From Chromera velia (taxonomy: Eukaryota > Sar > Chromeraceae), in the NCBI GenBank assembly GCA_018398765.1, contig JAHBMJ010005891.1, positions 5,001-62,317 of the forward strand: DNA of 57,317 nucleotides, written 5' to 3'. Position numbers and translations under genes: made by a program. How positions within the stretch are numbered: position 1 is the first letter of the stretch; each line of letters begins with the position of its first letter. A model generated the notes under the pieces. It was not told where the DNA came from. It searched no databases and saw only the letters and a program-made list of their open reading frames with translations. Of the stretch, positions 33,501-45,875 are shown in pieces.

Positions 33501-36500
33501 GAACCGGAAAGCCACTGGATATCCGAGGGGAATGGCGCTTGCAGCAAAGATGAAGCAGGAGGAGGAAGAGGAAGAAGAGGGTGAGGAAGAGGAGGCTTCT
33601 GTCCATGCTCACATTGCAGCCACCACCCGGGAGCCTCGGGGGAAGGTGAACCGGAAAGCCACCGGCTATCCCAAGGCCATGGCTCTTGCAGCGAAGATGA
33701 AGCAGGAGGAGGATGAGGAAGATGACGCCGCATCCACCCATGCCAAGATTGCCTCTGGCACCCGGGAGCCTCGGGGGAAGGTGAACCGGAAAGCCACCGG
33801 CTATCCCAAGGCCATGGCTCTTGCAGCGAAGATGAAGCAGGAGGAGGAAGAGGAAGAGGAGGATGAGGAAGATGACGCCGCATCCACCCATGCCAAGATT
33901 GCCTCTGGCACCCGGGAGCCTCGGGGGAAGGTGAACCGGAAAGCCACCGGCTATCCCAAGGCCATGGCTCTTGCAGCGAAGATGAAGCAGGAGGAGGAAG
34001 AGGAAGAGGAGGATGAGGAAGATGACGCCGCATCCACCCATGCCAAGATTGCCTCTGGCACCCGGGAGCCTCGGGGGAAGGTGAACCGGAAAGCCACTGG
34101 CTATCCCAAGGCCATGGCTCTTGCTGCCAAAATGAAGCAGGAGGAGGAAGAGGAAGAGGAGGATGAGGAAGATGACGCCGCATCCACCCATGCTAAGATT
34201 GCCTCTGGCACCCGGGAGCCTCGGGGGAAGGTGAACCGAAAAGCCACTGGCTATCCCAAGGCCATGGCTCTTGCTGCCAAGAAGAAGCAGGAGGAGGAAG
34301 AGGAAGAGGAGGATGAGGAAGATGACGCCGCATCCACCCATGCCAAGATTGCCTCTGGCACCCGGGAGCCTCGGGGGAAGGTGAACCGGAAAGCCACCGG
34401 CTATCCCAAGGCCATGGCGTTGGCTGCCAAGAAGAAGCAGGAGGCGGAAGAGGAAGAGGAGGATGAGGAAGATGACGCCGCATCCACCCATGCCAAGATT
34501 GCCTCTGGCACCCGGGAGCCTCGGGGGAAGGTGAACCGGAAAGCCACCGGTTTCCCAAAAGAGATGACTCTGGCTGTTAAGAAGGAGTTGGAGGAGTTAG
34601 AGGATGACTCTGAAGAAGAGGAGGATGAGGAAGAAGAGCATGAAGAGGAGGAGGACGCAGAGTCCGTCCATGCCCACATTGCCTCCGGCACCCGTGAGCC
34701 TCGAGGAAAGGTCAAGCGTGTGCCTACAGGATACCCCAAGGGAATGCACAAGCTCCCTTCCGAAGACGCAGAGTCAGTCCACGCCCACATCTCCCAAACC
34801 ACCAGGGAGCCCCGCGGAAAGGTCGACCGGAAAGCCACCGGTTTCCCCAAGGAAATGACTCTCGCTGTGAAAAAGGAGTTGGAGGAGATAGGGGACAGTG
34901 AGGAAGAGGAGGAAGGGGATGAAGACGTCGAGGAGGAGGAGGAGGAGGACAGCCACTCCGTGCACGCTCACATTGCAGCAAGCACAAAGGAGCCCCGTGG
35001 GCGGGTGGACAGAAAGGCCACAGGCTACCCCCGCGGAATGGTGTCTGCGCAGAAGCAGCTGCAGCGAATGGAAGACGAAGAGTCTCTGCACGCTCACATT
35101 GCAGACGCAACAAGGGAGCCCCGGGGGAAGGTCAAGCGCACCCCCACAGGCTGCCCCAAAGGATTCAAGACTCTGCCCTCCGGAGGAACCGAAGACGAGC
35201 CAACGCAGCAGCGAGCAAAGATTGCTTCTTCGACAAAGGAGCCTCGTGGAAAGATCAGCCGCAAGGGCACGGGGTATCCGAGGGGCATGGTAAAGGCAAA
35301 AGCAGCAATCGCACAGGAAGAGGATGAATCAGAAGATGAAGAGTCCGTACATGCCCGCATTGCCGCCAGCACACGTGAGCCTCGTGGGAAGGTTGCACGC
35401 AAGCCCACAGGTTACCCAAAGAAGAAAGCGGATGGCAAGGGAGGGATATACGAAAAGGCGGGTACCTCCTTTTCTGTGTACGGGAATGAGCATGGAGTGG
35501 AGCTCTCCGACGAGCCTGATGGCACAGCGACCCCCCAGTCGCATCATGATGTCCATTTTTCAGGTTCGGTCAGAGATGAGAAGAGTCGACTGCGGTCCAC
35601 ACGAAAACCCACAGGCTTCCCGGTGGATATGGAAGAAGCTGCGAGGGAAGCAGGGGTTGAATATATTCCAGGGGAGAGCTCTGAGGAAGACGAGTTCCTG
35701 GTAACATTCAACTCAAAGACAAAGGAACCCAGAGGAAAGGTAAAGAGGGTACCGACCGGTCAGTGTGCATGCATGTCCGTCTTGTCGACTCCTCTTGATT
35801 GTCATTTGTCCCATTGGCTCTGCATGCCAAATTTCGACTTTGTGAGTGCTTTCTCTCCTGGTCGTAAACCTCTCACTTGAGCATTTCTCTATTTCCAATT
35901 TGCCGTTTCTCTCATGCTCGCTAGGCGACTAAAGAAGCCTATTTGTTGCTACTGTGTTGCCCCAGTGTGCTTGTTTGAACCTTTCTGCCCTTGTCTTCTC
36001 GTGCACGCTCGTTGATTCCTTGATTCCTTGATCTGCATGCAGGATTCCCAAAGTCGCTTCCCCAGTCGGAGGTCTCTCGAAGCTGCGGGGCAGAGAACTC
36101 GAAGAGCGTGGCTTCCATCAGCTCCTACCCTGAGAGCAACCTGGAGGTCCCCCCAGCACCTGCAGGGTCGGAAGAGTCTGGCAGTCAGACTGTCAGGAGC
36201 AACGTCCGCAAGCAGTCGCACGGTCAGTCAGTCACTCCGTCTGCCCTTCTGTCTGTCTGTCTGCCCACTCGTCTGGGCGTCTGTTTGTCTGCTTGTCTGT
36301 ACGACTACAAGCTTCTGTGTCTCTCTGTCGTCATGTGTGCATGCATGCGAGAAAGATAGACCACCTTTGACTGTTCTTCGGATGTTGTCTGCTTCCGTAT
36401 GAGTTTTGAAATTTGTCTTGATTGCGTCCATTGACTTCCTTCCTCACCTTGACCGGGTTTTTTTCCCTTATGGATGGACTTTCTGCCTGCAGGCTTCTTC

Positions 36501-39500
36501 AAGGTTCTCCAGACCTCTCCCACATCGTCGTTTGTGTATCGAAAGCCAGCGCAAGCCTCACAGATCGAGACGGACCAACCTCGTCTTGTTGACTACGACG
36601 CGCCTCCGATTGCGCAAGGAGCAGCCCCCGCTCAAGGCCGGCTCGACTCTTCGTTGGCTTTGGAGATGGAGAAGCTGTCGAGGAGTGCGGAGGGCCAGGG
36701 AGACATGGGAGGTGTGCAGTACAGAGGAAGCGTGAATCCAAGGGACTCCATGGCGTCCTCAGTGGAGGTCTGGACGAATGAAGCCAACGCACGCTTCACA
36801 CCGACTGCTGCGGACAACGAGGGCAAGCGACGAGTGGAGCGCAGGCAGACACGTGAGTGACTTTTTCGTCTATCTCATAAAAGTTGAAATTTAGTGAAGA
36901 ATGAAAGAGCGCAGCGTGGTCTTCTTTCTTCTTTCGTTCTCTTTCTTGGTGCGCAAGAAGGAAAGCACTGAGCAGACTACAGAAAGGCGCCTGACTCTGT
37001 ATTCAGCAAATTCTTTTTTTCTTTCTGAAAGCCGCGTCCATCGGCCTGTTCTTTTCGTCTGTGCAGGGTACGAGAGACTGAGCATGACTCCGTCAGAGGC
37101 CCCAGGGGGAAACCTGGATAACCCTCTGAGCTCTGGGGAGATTGAAGGAAAGCCTCCGACAGGGTCAGTCACGCAGTCGGGGCCTTCAAATGAAAAAGGG
37201 TCTTTTCTATGCCAAAATGCTCATGTAGTCGTCGTAGGTTCCGCTGAGCTCTCTTGTTCTGCTTGTTTTTTTTCTTCCTTTGGTCAGTCCTGTTTTTGTC
37301 TTTCGCAGTTTGTTCCTGATTACACTTTTGTGTCTGTCTCTTTCTGCCTTTCTGAAAGGCTGTCCGTGTGTCCTGGCCCTCTCTGTCTAGTGACTAACGG
37401 CCATGAGGATATCCGTCCTCTCCTGTCCGCTGCTCTTCTGCGTGCCTGCAGAGCTTCCGGGGACAGACTGCGCAACGCCACCCCAGCGGACGCAGCCAGC
37501 CCCCACCAGAGGCTGCCCCTCGTGGGGCACTTCAGGGTCTACCTGGTCAGGACCAACGGGGTCCTGGCCACTCCCGGCCGACTGAAGACTCTCGACAACC
37601 CGTCGCTGGCTCCTGTGATGACTGTGCGAGTTAGCAAGCGCAGACTGTCCATATGGAAGGACGGAGATTGGGTCCGCGTCTCACAGGACAGGCCGAACGC
37701 GTACGTGGAGGACTCGGGAGACGAAATCGACCCCGAGGTGGCTGCACCCATAGAGACCATGAAGGCTTCCGAGCTACACCGGTGCTCAGTGCGTCACTCG
37801 GACAGGAGGGACCCCGAGATTGAGATCGTCAGCGTGACTGGACGCAGGTGCATCATGGTGGTGCACACTCTCTGTGAGAGAGTCACGATTCAGGAAAAGA
37901 GAGCTGCGGTCAGTCGATCTATCCTGCAGCGAACAGCAAGAGTGGGGTGGGGGGTTGTATATCGTATGTCTACTGAGCCCTGTGGGCCCAAAACTTTTTG
38001 TCATCATTCTATCAACGTGATCCATCTTCTTCATGTTTCTCTTGTCTGTCTTTTTCTCAGAATGCCTTCTTGTCCCCTATTTCTTTATCCACCCCAATTT
38101 GTGTGCCTCTTTGCAGTCCTTTAGCTTTTACCGTCTGTTTGTTGGTGTAGCAGCCTTTCATTTGATTGCACGCCCATGTATGAATCTTGCGCAGGCTCTG
38201 AATTGGCGTGCTGCCGTCAGGCGGCACTTCAACATTGGAGGTGAGGAGATCGTGGACACTTTCCTTGACGACTCAGAGGAGACGGGTGACAGGTCAGGGG
38301 CCAACAAGGCGTTGGTGTCCTCTCCCGGCAACGTGAAACCCGTGAGAAGATACCACGAGACGGGAGACCCCGTGGAGGGTGAGGTCTCCGGGTATTTCTT
38401 TGTGGACGGTCTCGAGCGTTGGTGCAATCTGACTGACGAGGGCTTTGAGGTCTGGCATGTGGAAGGAGGCATGAACATTACCATGGCAGCATGCCGCCAA
38501 ATGCAAGCGTCAGTCCGTGCATAATGTAGAGGCAAGATAGAAAAAAAGAGCACAGGCAGGACGCACGAGTGCGAGTCAAGACAGAAGCTTTCAAGTAGTG
38601 CAGTGAAGACGGAAGCGAAGTTCGTCCCTAGTCTCACATTGCGCCAAGTTGGCTGGCTACCTTTTCCCCTCCTTCAGTCAATTCGTGCCTCCGCTTTGCA
38701 TGGTATGGGGGCCTTTCCGGATCGTTTTTGGTTTTTCTCCTTCGTGAAACGACCCGTTCCCTTGTCTCTTGCATCTCTGCAGACGGTCTCAAAAGGAGCG
38801 CATCCCCCCAGACTTCCGCCGACGTGCAAGTCTGATGCTCCTGGCCCACAACATTTCAGACATCGCGACGATCCAGATCGTGACTTATTCCAACTCTCCG
38901 GAAATGCCTCCGGAAATCTGGCTTCTCGACGGGGAGGATAAGGTCAGCTGTGCATGCATTTACTTTTTGTATGAAAGTATTCTGTATGAAAAAGAATTCT
39001 GTATGAAAGTAAATTCAAACTGTCTGCTCGACGGGGAGGATAAGGTCAGCTGTTTTGCTGGCTTTGGTCTCTCTGTTCACTCTGTGAGTTGAATCGATCG
39101 TAAGTTTCTTCATTGCTAATTGGTGGAGAGTGCGTTGAATGTGGGTGTGTGTTCTTTGTGAAGGAAAGCGTCAATAGTTTGATTGCCCCGTTGTCCGTAC
39201 AAAGCATACCCTTTTTACGATTCTGAACCTTTTCATGAAAGCAAACACATCTGACTGATTTTGCCCTCCCCTGACTGCAGACAATCTGGCGACTTGTGTT
39301 TCCTCCCTGGAACGACGCGACTGACCTGAGGAAGGAGACCAACAGATGGCGTGTTGCTGCCTACAGACTCGGCCTCGAGGTGCGTCTTCTGCGTTCATTC
39401 AAAAATGGAGGGAGGAGAAGAAAAGAATCCCTCCCACCTCTTTTTGCTGTCCTGCTCTTTCTCGTCGGTACTTCTCGTTCTTGAATTTTATTTTGAAGAG

Positions 39501-41884
39501 ATTCTGTTCGCAGGTGTGCCAGAACAACTCTTTGCTCGCGTTCTCTCATCGCTCGACAACGGCAGATTCCCCTCTTTCTTCTTTCGTGATGGCAATATCC
39601 GACACAGAAGTCAGCTAGAATGTTCTGTTTTCACCCTCGTTGATTGATCCTCTCTTTCGTTTGCAGGTCAAATCGGAGATCAAAAAGGGCGAGCCACCTT
39701 CCTTCGGAGTGGAGCCATCGCCTGCGGTGAAGAGCAGATACTCCTATCTCTCACGAGAGGCAGCTACCACGCCCAACCCAGACACGCCAACCTCGACTGT
39801 GCGTCATGCCGCCCCTGTCGACCTCACTCAAAGGGGAACACCCTATGTCTTCGCACAGCTTGCGGCAGACGACGAAGAAAGGGCAGGTGCTCTCTCTTCG
39901 TCCCACCGGTCCGGTCTCCCAAGTGCCTACAGATCTCCCCACCATCTGCTGGCTGTCGGGAAAGGCGACGGGGACCAACAGGCCCTACTGGACCTCAGAG
40001 GGCATGACAACCTAGGGTTTCACAACAGTGGGAGCACGCCTCTGTCCTCGGTTGCTGCTCCTTTGAGAGACACAGGGGGGGGACGCAGCTGGAGTCCGTA
40101 CAAATCCCCCCGGTCGGATTCCATGCTGGCACAGGGGGGACAAGGCTCCATCACTCCACCCTCTGATGGTAAGCGCGCGTCCCTAAGTCAGAAATTCCTC
40201 ACACCAGCCGTCACGCGCACCCCCTCAGTACCGTCGCCCGATGGTGTCAACCCAACACCCGAACCAATTTCCCGCACTTCCGTCAATGGGGTTCCCCGCC
40301 CCTTGTGCACCTTCTCTGGAAATACAAACGATTCCGCCCATTTCTCTGTGGCATCCAGTTCAAATGAGAATCAGAGCAAAGAGAGCAGAGCATCAGACCG
40401 CCAAGGCCCCCAGAGGCCTACCGGGGCCTTCGGGACCACTCAGGAGTCAGGTCTTGACTCCTCTCCTCCAAGCAGAGGTCTCCTTGACCAGAAGTCCGAA
40501 AGCTCAGGCCTCCAGTCATATGACAACCCAGGAGGCTCAGCAGATGCCTCACCCTCGTTCGCAGGGTCACCCAAACAGACGCAGTTCTATGCCGACCTCC
40601 TGCCAGACGGTCGCAATACCCTAGAGGCAACGGACGTCCTCTCAGCAGCGGCGGCGGCAGCAGCCAAACAAGCTGGCGGCGCCCGTTCGGGCTCCCCGAG
40701 AGCGTCCGGTCCTCTTCCCGCCAGCAGACTCTCTGCAGTCTCCTCAGTGGCCAGCGGGCCGACGGTAGTTGCAGTCAAAGTCAATGGCGAGTATCTGATT
40801 GCAGACGGATCTCACCCCGCAGCCACACAGCCGCATTCCCGAGCCGCTTCCCCCATCCCCACTCCCAGGATCTCTGACGCCGCCACCGCTCCAGCAGCAA
40901 TGTCCCCACCCGGGTATCGTCCCAGAGCAACACGCTCACCTCCCGGACAACAGACAAGAACAGGCATGGTCTCGACCGACAGCGCCGTTGCAGAGGAACA
41001 CTTGCAAGTCCTCGAGTCGGAGCTGCACAGGCTCAGAGAGGAAGTCCTACTCCTCCGAGACCTTCAGCGTCGTCACCCCGAGCTCGGAGAGGCCCCCCCC
41101 CTTCCCCCCTCACTGACCCCACGATTACGCAGTGCTGAGGAAATCACGAGCATCAGCAGAGTCATCTCGCCTGCCCTTGAGAGCCCCCTCTCTCACAGGG
41201 TGATTGACTACCGACTTGCAGACACCATGAGGGGTACGGTTGGCGGTTGGACTTCTGATCAGCCCCCCGGGTATTCGTCCTTCACCTTCACTCAGTCCGC
41301 AGCACCGCACAACCTGGCAAGGACTGCTCGGATGGCAGCCTCCAGGGGCGACACTCACATTCAGACCATCCGTGGGGGGAACGTGGGAGTCGGAGCTTCT
41401 GTGTTGGATGTCAGAAGACCCCCAGTGACTCGCAGCTTTGGCTTCAACGCCGCGTTGCGGGGTCCTGGGGGAACGTCTGCGGCCCCTGTTCAGATGCGAA
41501 CGGAGGAGGAGGAGGAGGTTCTGTATTCAGAGAGCGCAAACGGATCGAGAACTCATTGGCGGCGCGTCGTGACGGATGTCATTGTGGACAAACCCCCTTA
41601 CTCGCGGCACAGGTGAGTGCATCTACGAGCATTGCAGTGATTGCAAAGAAGGACCAATTTCAACTTGGCTCGCACTTGAAACACCGAGAGACTTAGGAAA
41701 GAAAGTTTGCCCAAAACAGACAGCACACACTGTTTGGGTTCTTGTTCTCGATGCGCCAACCACTTATTCATGCAAGTCTTTGTACTTGATTGAATGCAGG
41801 CACGGGGCAACAGGCGGTCACGCGTCACGTGGGCCTGCCAGTGGGTTTCGGACGGACGTGCGTGCGCTTCCCTGGCGACGATAG
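27567..41884 (+). CDS. giant repeat protein of about 3466 aa, 15 exons
   Basis: Exons: 27567-27885, 27998-28048 (or -28099), 28227-28347, 28898-28960, 29286-29413, 29738-35758, 36043-36222, 36493-36852, 37067-37163, 37452-37908, 38195-38508, 38783-38942, 39281-39379, 39667-41612 and 41800-41884. All junction phases agree. Residues 1-227 are low-complexity. Exon 6 (about residues 228-2234) carries about 34 repeats built on TREPRGKVNRKATGYPKAM, then AAKMKQ, a Glu/Asp run and a linker ending THAKIASG or VHAHIAAT. They lie in two blocks split by an acidic, Ser-rich linker (32521-33178). Residues about 2447-2790 look globular (VGHFRVYLVRTNGVLATPGR, then IWRLVFPPWNDATDLRKETN) but are not recognised. 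The last 680 residues are Ser/Pro-rich with a coiled coil (LQVLESELHRLREEVLLLRD). No signal peptide or membrane span. Alternating basic and acidic repeats suggest a scaffold or cytoskeletal role, which is speculation. Confidence 0.8.
28147..28174. repeat. GCCT tetranucleotide repeat
   Basis: An array of CCTG/GCCT units upstream of exon 3 of the giant gene, followed by CATACATGCATGCATGC. Confidence 0.85.
30061..32520 (+). repeat. coding tandem repeat block 1 (about 16 units)
   Basis: Units of about 42-60 codons encode xIAxxTxEPRGKVxRKxTGYPxxM plus an acidic spacer. Early units carry KRKGTGYP and SSAKA linkers, middle ones NRKATGYP and DAASTHA, and the last ones VDRKATGYPRGM and SLHA. Several neighbouring units are nearly identical in DNA, which points to recent unequal exchange. 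Confidence 0.9.
33180..35430 (+). repeat. coding tandem repeat block 2 (about 16-18 units)
   Basis: The same repeat resumes after the linker. Central units from about 33725 to 34550 are close to identical at the DNA level. The block ends with more varied units (GFPKEM, VKRVPTGYPKGM, VDRKATGYPRGM, ISRKGTGYPRGM, VARKPTGYPK). Two isolated units follow it, the last split by the intron between exons 6 and 7. Confidence 0.9.
38925..39053. mobile_element. hairpin-type insertion with 27-base direct repeats
   Basis: Identical 27-base copies at 38925-38951 and 39027-39053 flank 75 bases. The insert has inverted ends ATTTACTTT / AAAGTAAAT and several copies of TGTATGAAA, including TTCTGTATGAAAG. The duplicated flank contains the end of exon 12 and its GTCAGC donor. 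Confidence 0.75.
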
Positions 41885-42221
41885 CAGCTGGAGTACCCGA
41901 TTGATTGAATGATGGACTGGTGTGATTGACTGACTGCATAGAATGGATTTTTCTAATTGATCAGAAGACCATCGATGCCTGCATGCATGTGGGAAAGGAA
42001 GGGGGGAAGGGCATCGGGCGGCTGGTAGCCGACGGGACACTGCAATTGCATGGGTAGGAGGCAGGGAAGACATGTGAGGGAGGGAGAGAGCGGAGGGGGT
42101 TTCTCTCGATCGATGATTGATTGGCAGTTTTTTCGTCTGTCTCTTAAGCACGTAGATGGCTCATTCTGCTTGATTCCTTCGTCACGGTGGTGGGCCGGTG
42201 GGTGGTTCTGCTGTCTGTTTT

Positions 42222-42247
42222 GTTGTCTGTCTGTCTGTCTGTCTGTC
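42222..42247. repeat. GTCT tetranucleotide repeat
   Basis: A TGTC/GTCT array downstream of the giant gene. Confidence 0.85.
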
Positions 42248-43800
42248 TTTTCTTCTTCCTCTTCCATCACGCTGCTCGATCGATCGATCGACTTCTATTT
42301 CGTTCGGGTGGGAAGGAAGGGGCGTTGTTTGGTAAGACGGGTAAGGACGAAAGCACATGTATGAAGGAGTGAATGAGTGACTGAATGCATTCTGCATCAA
42401 TGACGGTTTCATGAAGAGGGTGTGGAGAATTCACTTGGCCGGCGGGCTCGAAAGCAATGAGCCTGCGCCTGCTGAAGACACAGAGACAGAACGAAAAAAG
42501 ACTGGTCCCCAACGGCATTCGCTTCTCTTACTTCAGCAAGTACTTCCAAAGAATTAAGTGAAAGCAAGTGCCAGGAGCTTTTGAATGATGCCACGACCAT
42601 AAGAGAGACAGAGACAGATTTGATGGATTTGAATTGCCCTTTTGGTTGTTTATTTCTGTACTGCTTTTTCATGTTCGAAGGGACAGAGAGGAATCGTTAG
42701 GGAATGCGGCATATGTTGAAAAGAAAAGAAAAGAAAAGAAACAAAAAGGCACCTGGACAACAAAAGAGCGACCGACATGCCAACAGACTTCTCTTTCTCT
42801 CTTTCTCTCTCTGCCTTCGTCTCGAGTCACCTGATCTGTCATCTTTCCTCTGTCCTCTTCGACTGATCTGATCTGGATCCACATGTTTCCCCGAGCATGC
42901 ATTCATTCTTAATTTCTGACTGAACGCCTCAAGTTCTCCCAAACCTCTATTCTCTCTCCTTCTGCTCTTCCTCTGGCCCCGTCTCCACCCTCCCCTCCCC
43001 CTCTGTTCTGTTCTATGTCGTCAAGCGTGTCATGCTGTAGTGACTAACGCACGGTCCCCCCCCGTGCATGTCTCCCCGCAAATAACGGTCATTCTTCTGT
43101 CAATGGAAATGAAGAGAAGAGAAGAAATGAAGAGACGGGTGAAGGAAGACAGACACAGGAGAGGGGTCTTGTGCAGAGGAAACGGAAGGAGCATCCTCAG
43201 ACGACTGCGGCCCCCGACGCACGCTCTGAACCCTTCCTGTAGGCACTGGACTCTCTCTTTGAATCCTCCATCCATCCTTTAGAATTAAGGAAAAGCGAAA
43301 GGGTAGGAAGGCCTCCGTCTCATTTTCGATCGATGTATCTGTGATCTATTAAAACATGTCCATGAAGTCCGAGCAAGGTCAAGCGAGTCTCCAAACACAA
43401 TTAAAAGAGAAGAAAAATCAGGCAGGAAGTGAGACTCGACTTTCATTTCATCATGCAGAGCTGAGGTTAGAAGATCTCGACCAGACGGCAAGGAACTCAA
43501 AGCACCCTCCACATGTTGTTTTGAATGTATGAAAGTGAATGCGAATGTGTGTCTGTGCTCATTGTTTCTTCCACATTTGTGGATCTCTTTGTCTCTTGCA
43601 CCACCGAGAAGTCCCAAGCAACACGTACCGGTAGGGTTGATCAATGCGATGCCTGTTCGTCTGTTCTTCAAGAGAGGGAAGGAATTGAAGGGCGGAAAAG
43701 AGGAAGGGAAGGAGAGAATGGGTCGGTGCAGAGAAGGGAACCAGGGAGACGGGAAAAGGGAACCGAGGGAACGGTTTAGGGGAGTGAGTGAGAGATTGAG

Positions 43801-44138
43801 AGTACGGGCGATATCAAAGACATGAAGAGGAGCTCAAAAGCGAAATCAGGAGACTTCGTCACGCCAGCAAAAAGCCTGAAAGCCTCGTGCAAATGTGCGA
43901 GCTGATTGAACGAAGACGGAGGGAACACGAACGGGAAGGAAAGGCGTCCATGTTGAGTTTAAAGGCGTATTCGTTCGACAAAGAGGAAACAAAAAACAGA
44001 AGAAAAAGGGAAATCCTTCTCCAACAACAAAATGGAGAAAGCAAAAAGGATCTGTTAATTCCCGAAAAAAACAAAGATTGTTACTTTACGAAAGAAAGCT
44101 GGCCAAAGGCGAAAATGGGATGGCGCAGGTGTGAGTGA
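43801..44138 (+). CDS. possible coiled-coil exon, unsupported as a full gene
   Basis: An open frame of about 110 codons reads EYGRYQRHEEELKSEIRRLR and continues with strongly charged, helix-prone sequence (CELIERRRREHEREGK, then KNRRKREILLQQQNGE). A GCAG followed by GTGTGAGTGAG near its end offers a donor. It has no in-frame ATG before the Met at 43893, and no partner exons were found. It may be an exon of an undetected gene, a fragment, or purine-rich chance translation. Confidence 0.25.
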
Positions 44139-44519
44139 GCCTTTTGCGTCCTGAAAACCAGAAGCCCACTTCCAAAGATGCAGGCAAAATGAAGTGATCA
44201 ATCAAGAGAGGAAAGGATGAGGGCACATCACACATTCAGGCTCTGATTTGAGAAGGCGGCAACAGATTCCGTAGGCGGCAGCTTAGGAGGTCGATGTGGA
44301 CGTTGTTTGTGTTCCGGTGAAGCCAATCAGACCTCTCCCGGTTGCGTCAACACTCCATCACGGGCACTGCAAGTGTCTCTCTTCATTCTGGGTGCATCAA
44401 TACAGTATTGTTGGCAGCCATTGCCCATCGCATTTTCTCTGGAGTTGGGAAGTTCCATAGATCTTTTTGAAACACCCTTCGTTTTTTATGCTGCATGAAC
44501 TGGTGAAAGAATCACCTTG

Positions 44520-45250
44520 ATCAATGAACAATGAGCACGGAGTAAACTTAAATTTCCTCTATTAATCACGCATCTCAAACAATTGCATCATTGTAACCGC
44601 TTCGATTTATTCATTCATGTAGAGTTTTTAAAACTTTTTTTAAAAAAATGATACATGAGGTTTGAAACTAGCTTTTAACTAGCTAGGAAACTGGGCTTGA
44701 GATATCACTTAATTTCTATATGTCTTAATAAAAATGCTGTTATAGTGAAGTTTTTACTTTTTTTTTAAAAAAAATTATTGTTGAAAATATAGCTGTACTA
44801 AAATATTATGTATTTTCATATGTTTTATTTTTTTTAAGCGCTCTGATTTGAATTTAAGTTTTAAAATATATAATGATCAATTTTTATTGATCTATCTAGT
44901 CATCTACATTGCCACTTAAGTTGACTAGCTCTGATACCACTTAAGACATAGTTTAAGCTAGTTTATAGTAAGGGCCACATATTGAGTGCATAGTATAAGG
45001 ATGTATATGTAAGGTTAGCTTTAGTTAGCTTCAATCACTGCTTTCAGATATTGCTCTGATTCACTCGACTTGACACGCATTTCTTTCCAGAAAGTACTAT
45101 GAAAGTTTTTCCCCACTTCCACTCCTTTCTCTTTGTTTTTCTATTTTATTATTGAAACTGTGAGTAATAAACCGGATTAAAAGTGATTGGTGAGTATTGA
45201 TAAGCAGATTTGCTCTTAGAGCCGAGCTTGACTAGAAGAAAAAGAACTTT
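44520..45250 (-). mobile_element. copia-type LTR retrotransposon relic (candidate)
   Basis: Read on the minus strand, TGGTATCAGAGC occurs at 44940-44929. This 12-mer is the classic primer binding site of Ty1/copia elements, pairing with the 3' end of initiator Met tRNA. Sequence upstream of it on that strand (44941 to about 45250) would be the 5' LTR and includes AATAAAATAG. Downstream is AT-rich and contains no recognisable gag or pol. LTR borders were not defined. Confidence 0.45.
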
Positions 45251-45875
45251 TTGATAAACAATACCAGATCTGCCCTAGCTTCATATATGATGACACGGCA
45301 TGCATAAGAAAAGCCTCAAATTTATGGGCCTCAATCATCATTTCTTTACGTTTTGTAGATGTGTGACGTATCATGTGACGATTTCTATAGGGGATCATCT
45401 CCTGCGTCGCCACTTTTTCAGCGCCTGCGGAACGGGTCTGACGCGGCCCCGCGACTGGGGCTGGGCGGCCCCAGCTGAGCGGACTCCCCGACGCAGGACC
45501 GGAGAAGAGAAAATCCTGCATGGGCCATGGCGGCATGGCCACGCATCTTAGAACACATGTTAGAACGTGCATGAGTGATTCGTCTCTCGGTTTTGATACG
45601 TTTTGTCGAACGTCGGTCGCCTCACACAGACCTGTGCACCCTTATGGGATCTGAACGTCACCCGCTGTGACTCTCTTTCTTGGCAACGCTGGCAGCAGGA
45701 AACTACCGAGACGGCAAGCGTCTCCGGCTGCATCCAATTGCCGTCTCCTTCTGTCGTATCGTCCTTCACCAATTGACTCAAAGTGAAAGCTTTAAGAAGA
45801 GAACTGCCCCCACTGCTGCCCCGACCCCTCGTGTCATCAGTACAAAAACCTCATCCTCTCTGGGGTTGACTGAGA

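Larger units (their letters stand above)
41885..45875. other. intergenic region between the giant gene and the HPR-like gene
   Basis: No strong gene was found in 4 kb. It holds GTCT and AAAAG microsatellites, one coiled-coil-like open frame near 43.8-44.1 kb (listed separately) and an AT-rich island (about 44500-45250) with a retrotransposon primer-binding-site match. 45250-45875 probably includes the promoter and 5' leader of the next gene. Confidence 0.45.

Noticed and set aside
29738-35758. Regularly spaced repeats considered as a CRISPR-like array
   Set aside because: Repeats are codon-phased, over 100 bases long, with coding spacers in a eukaryotic exon.
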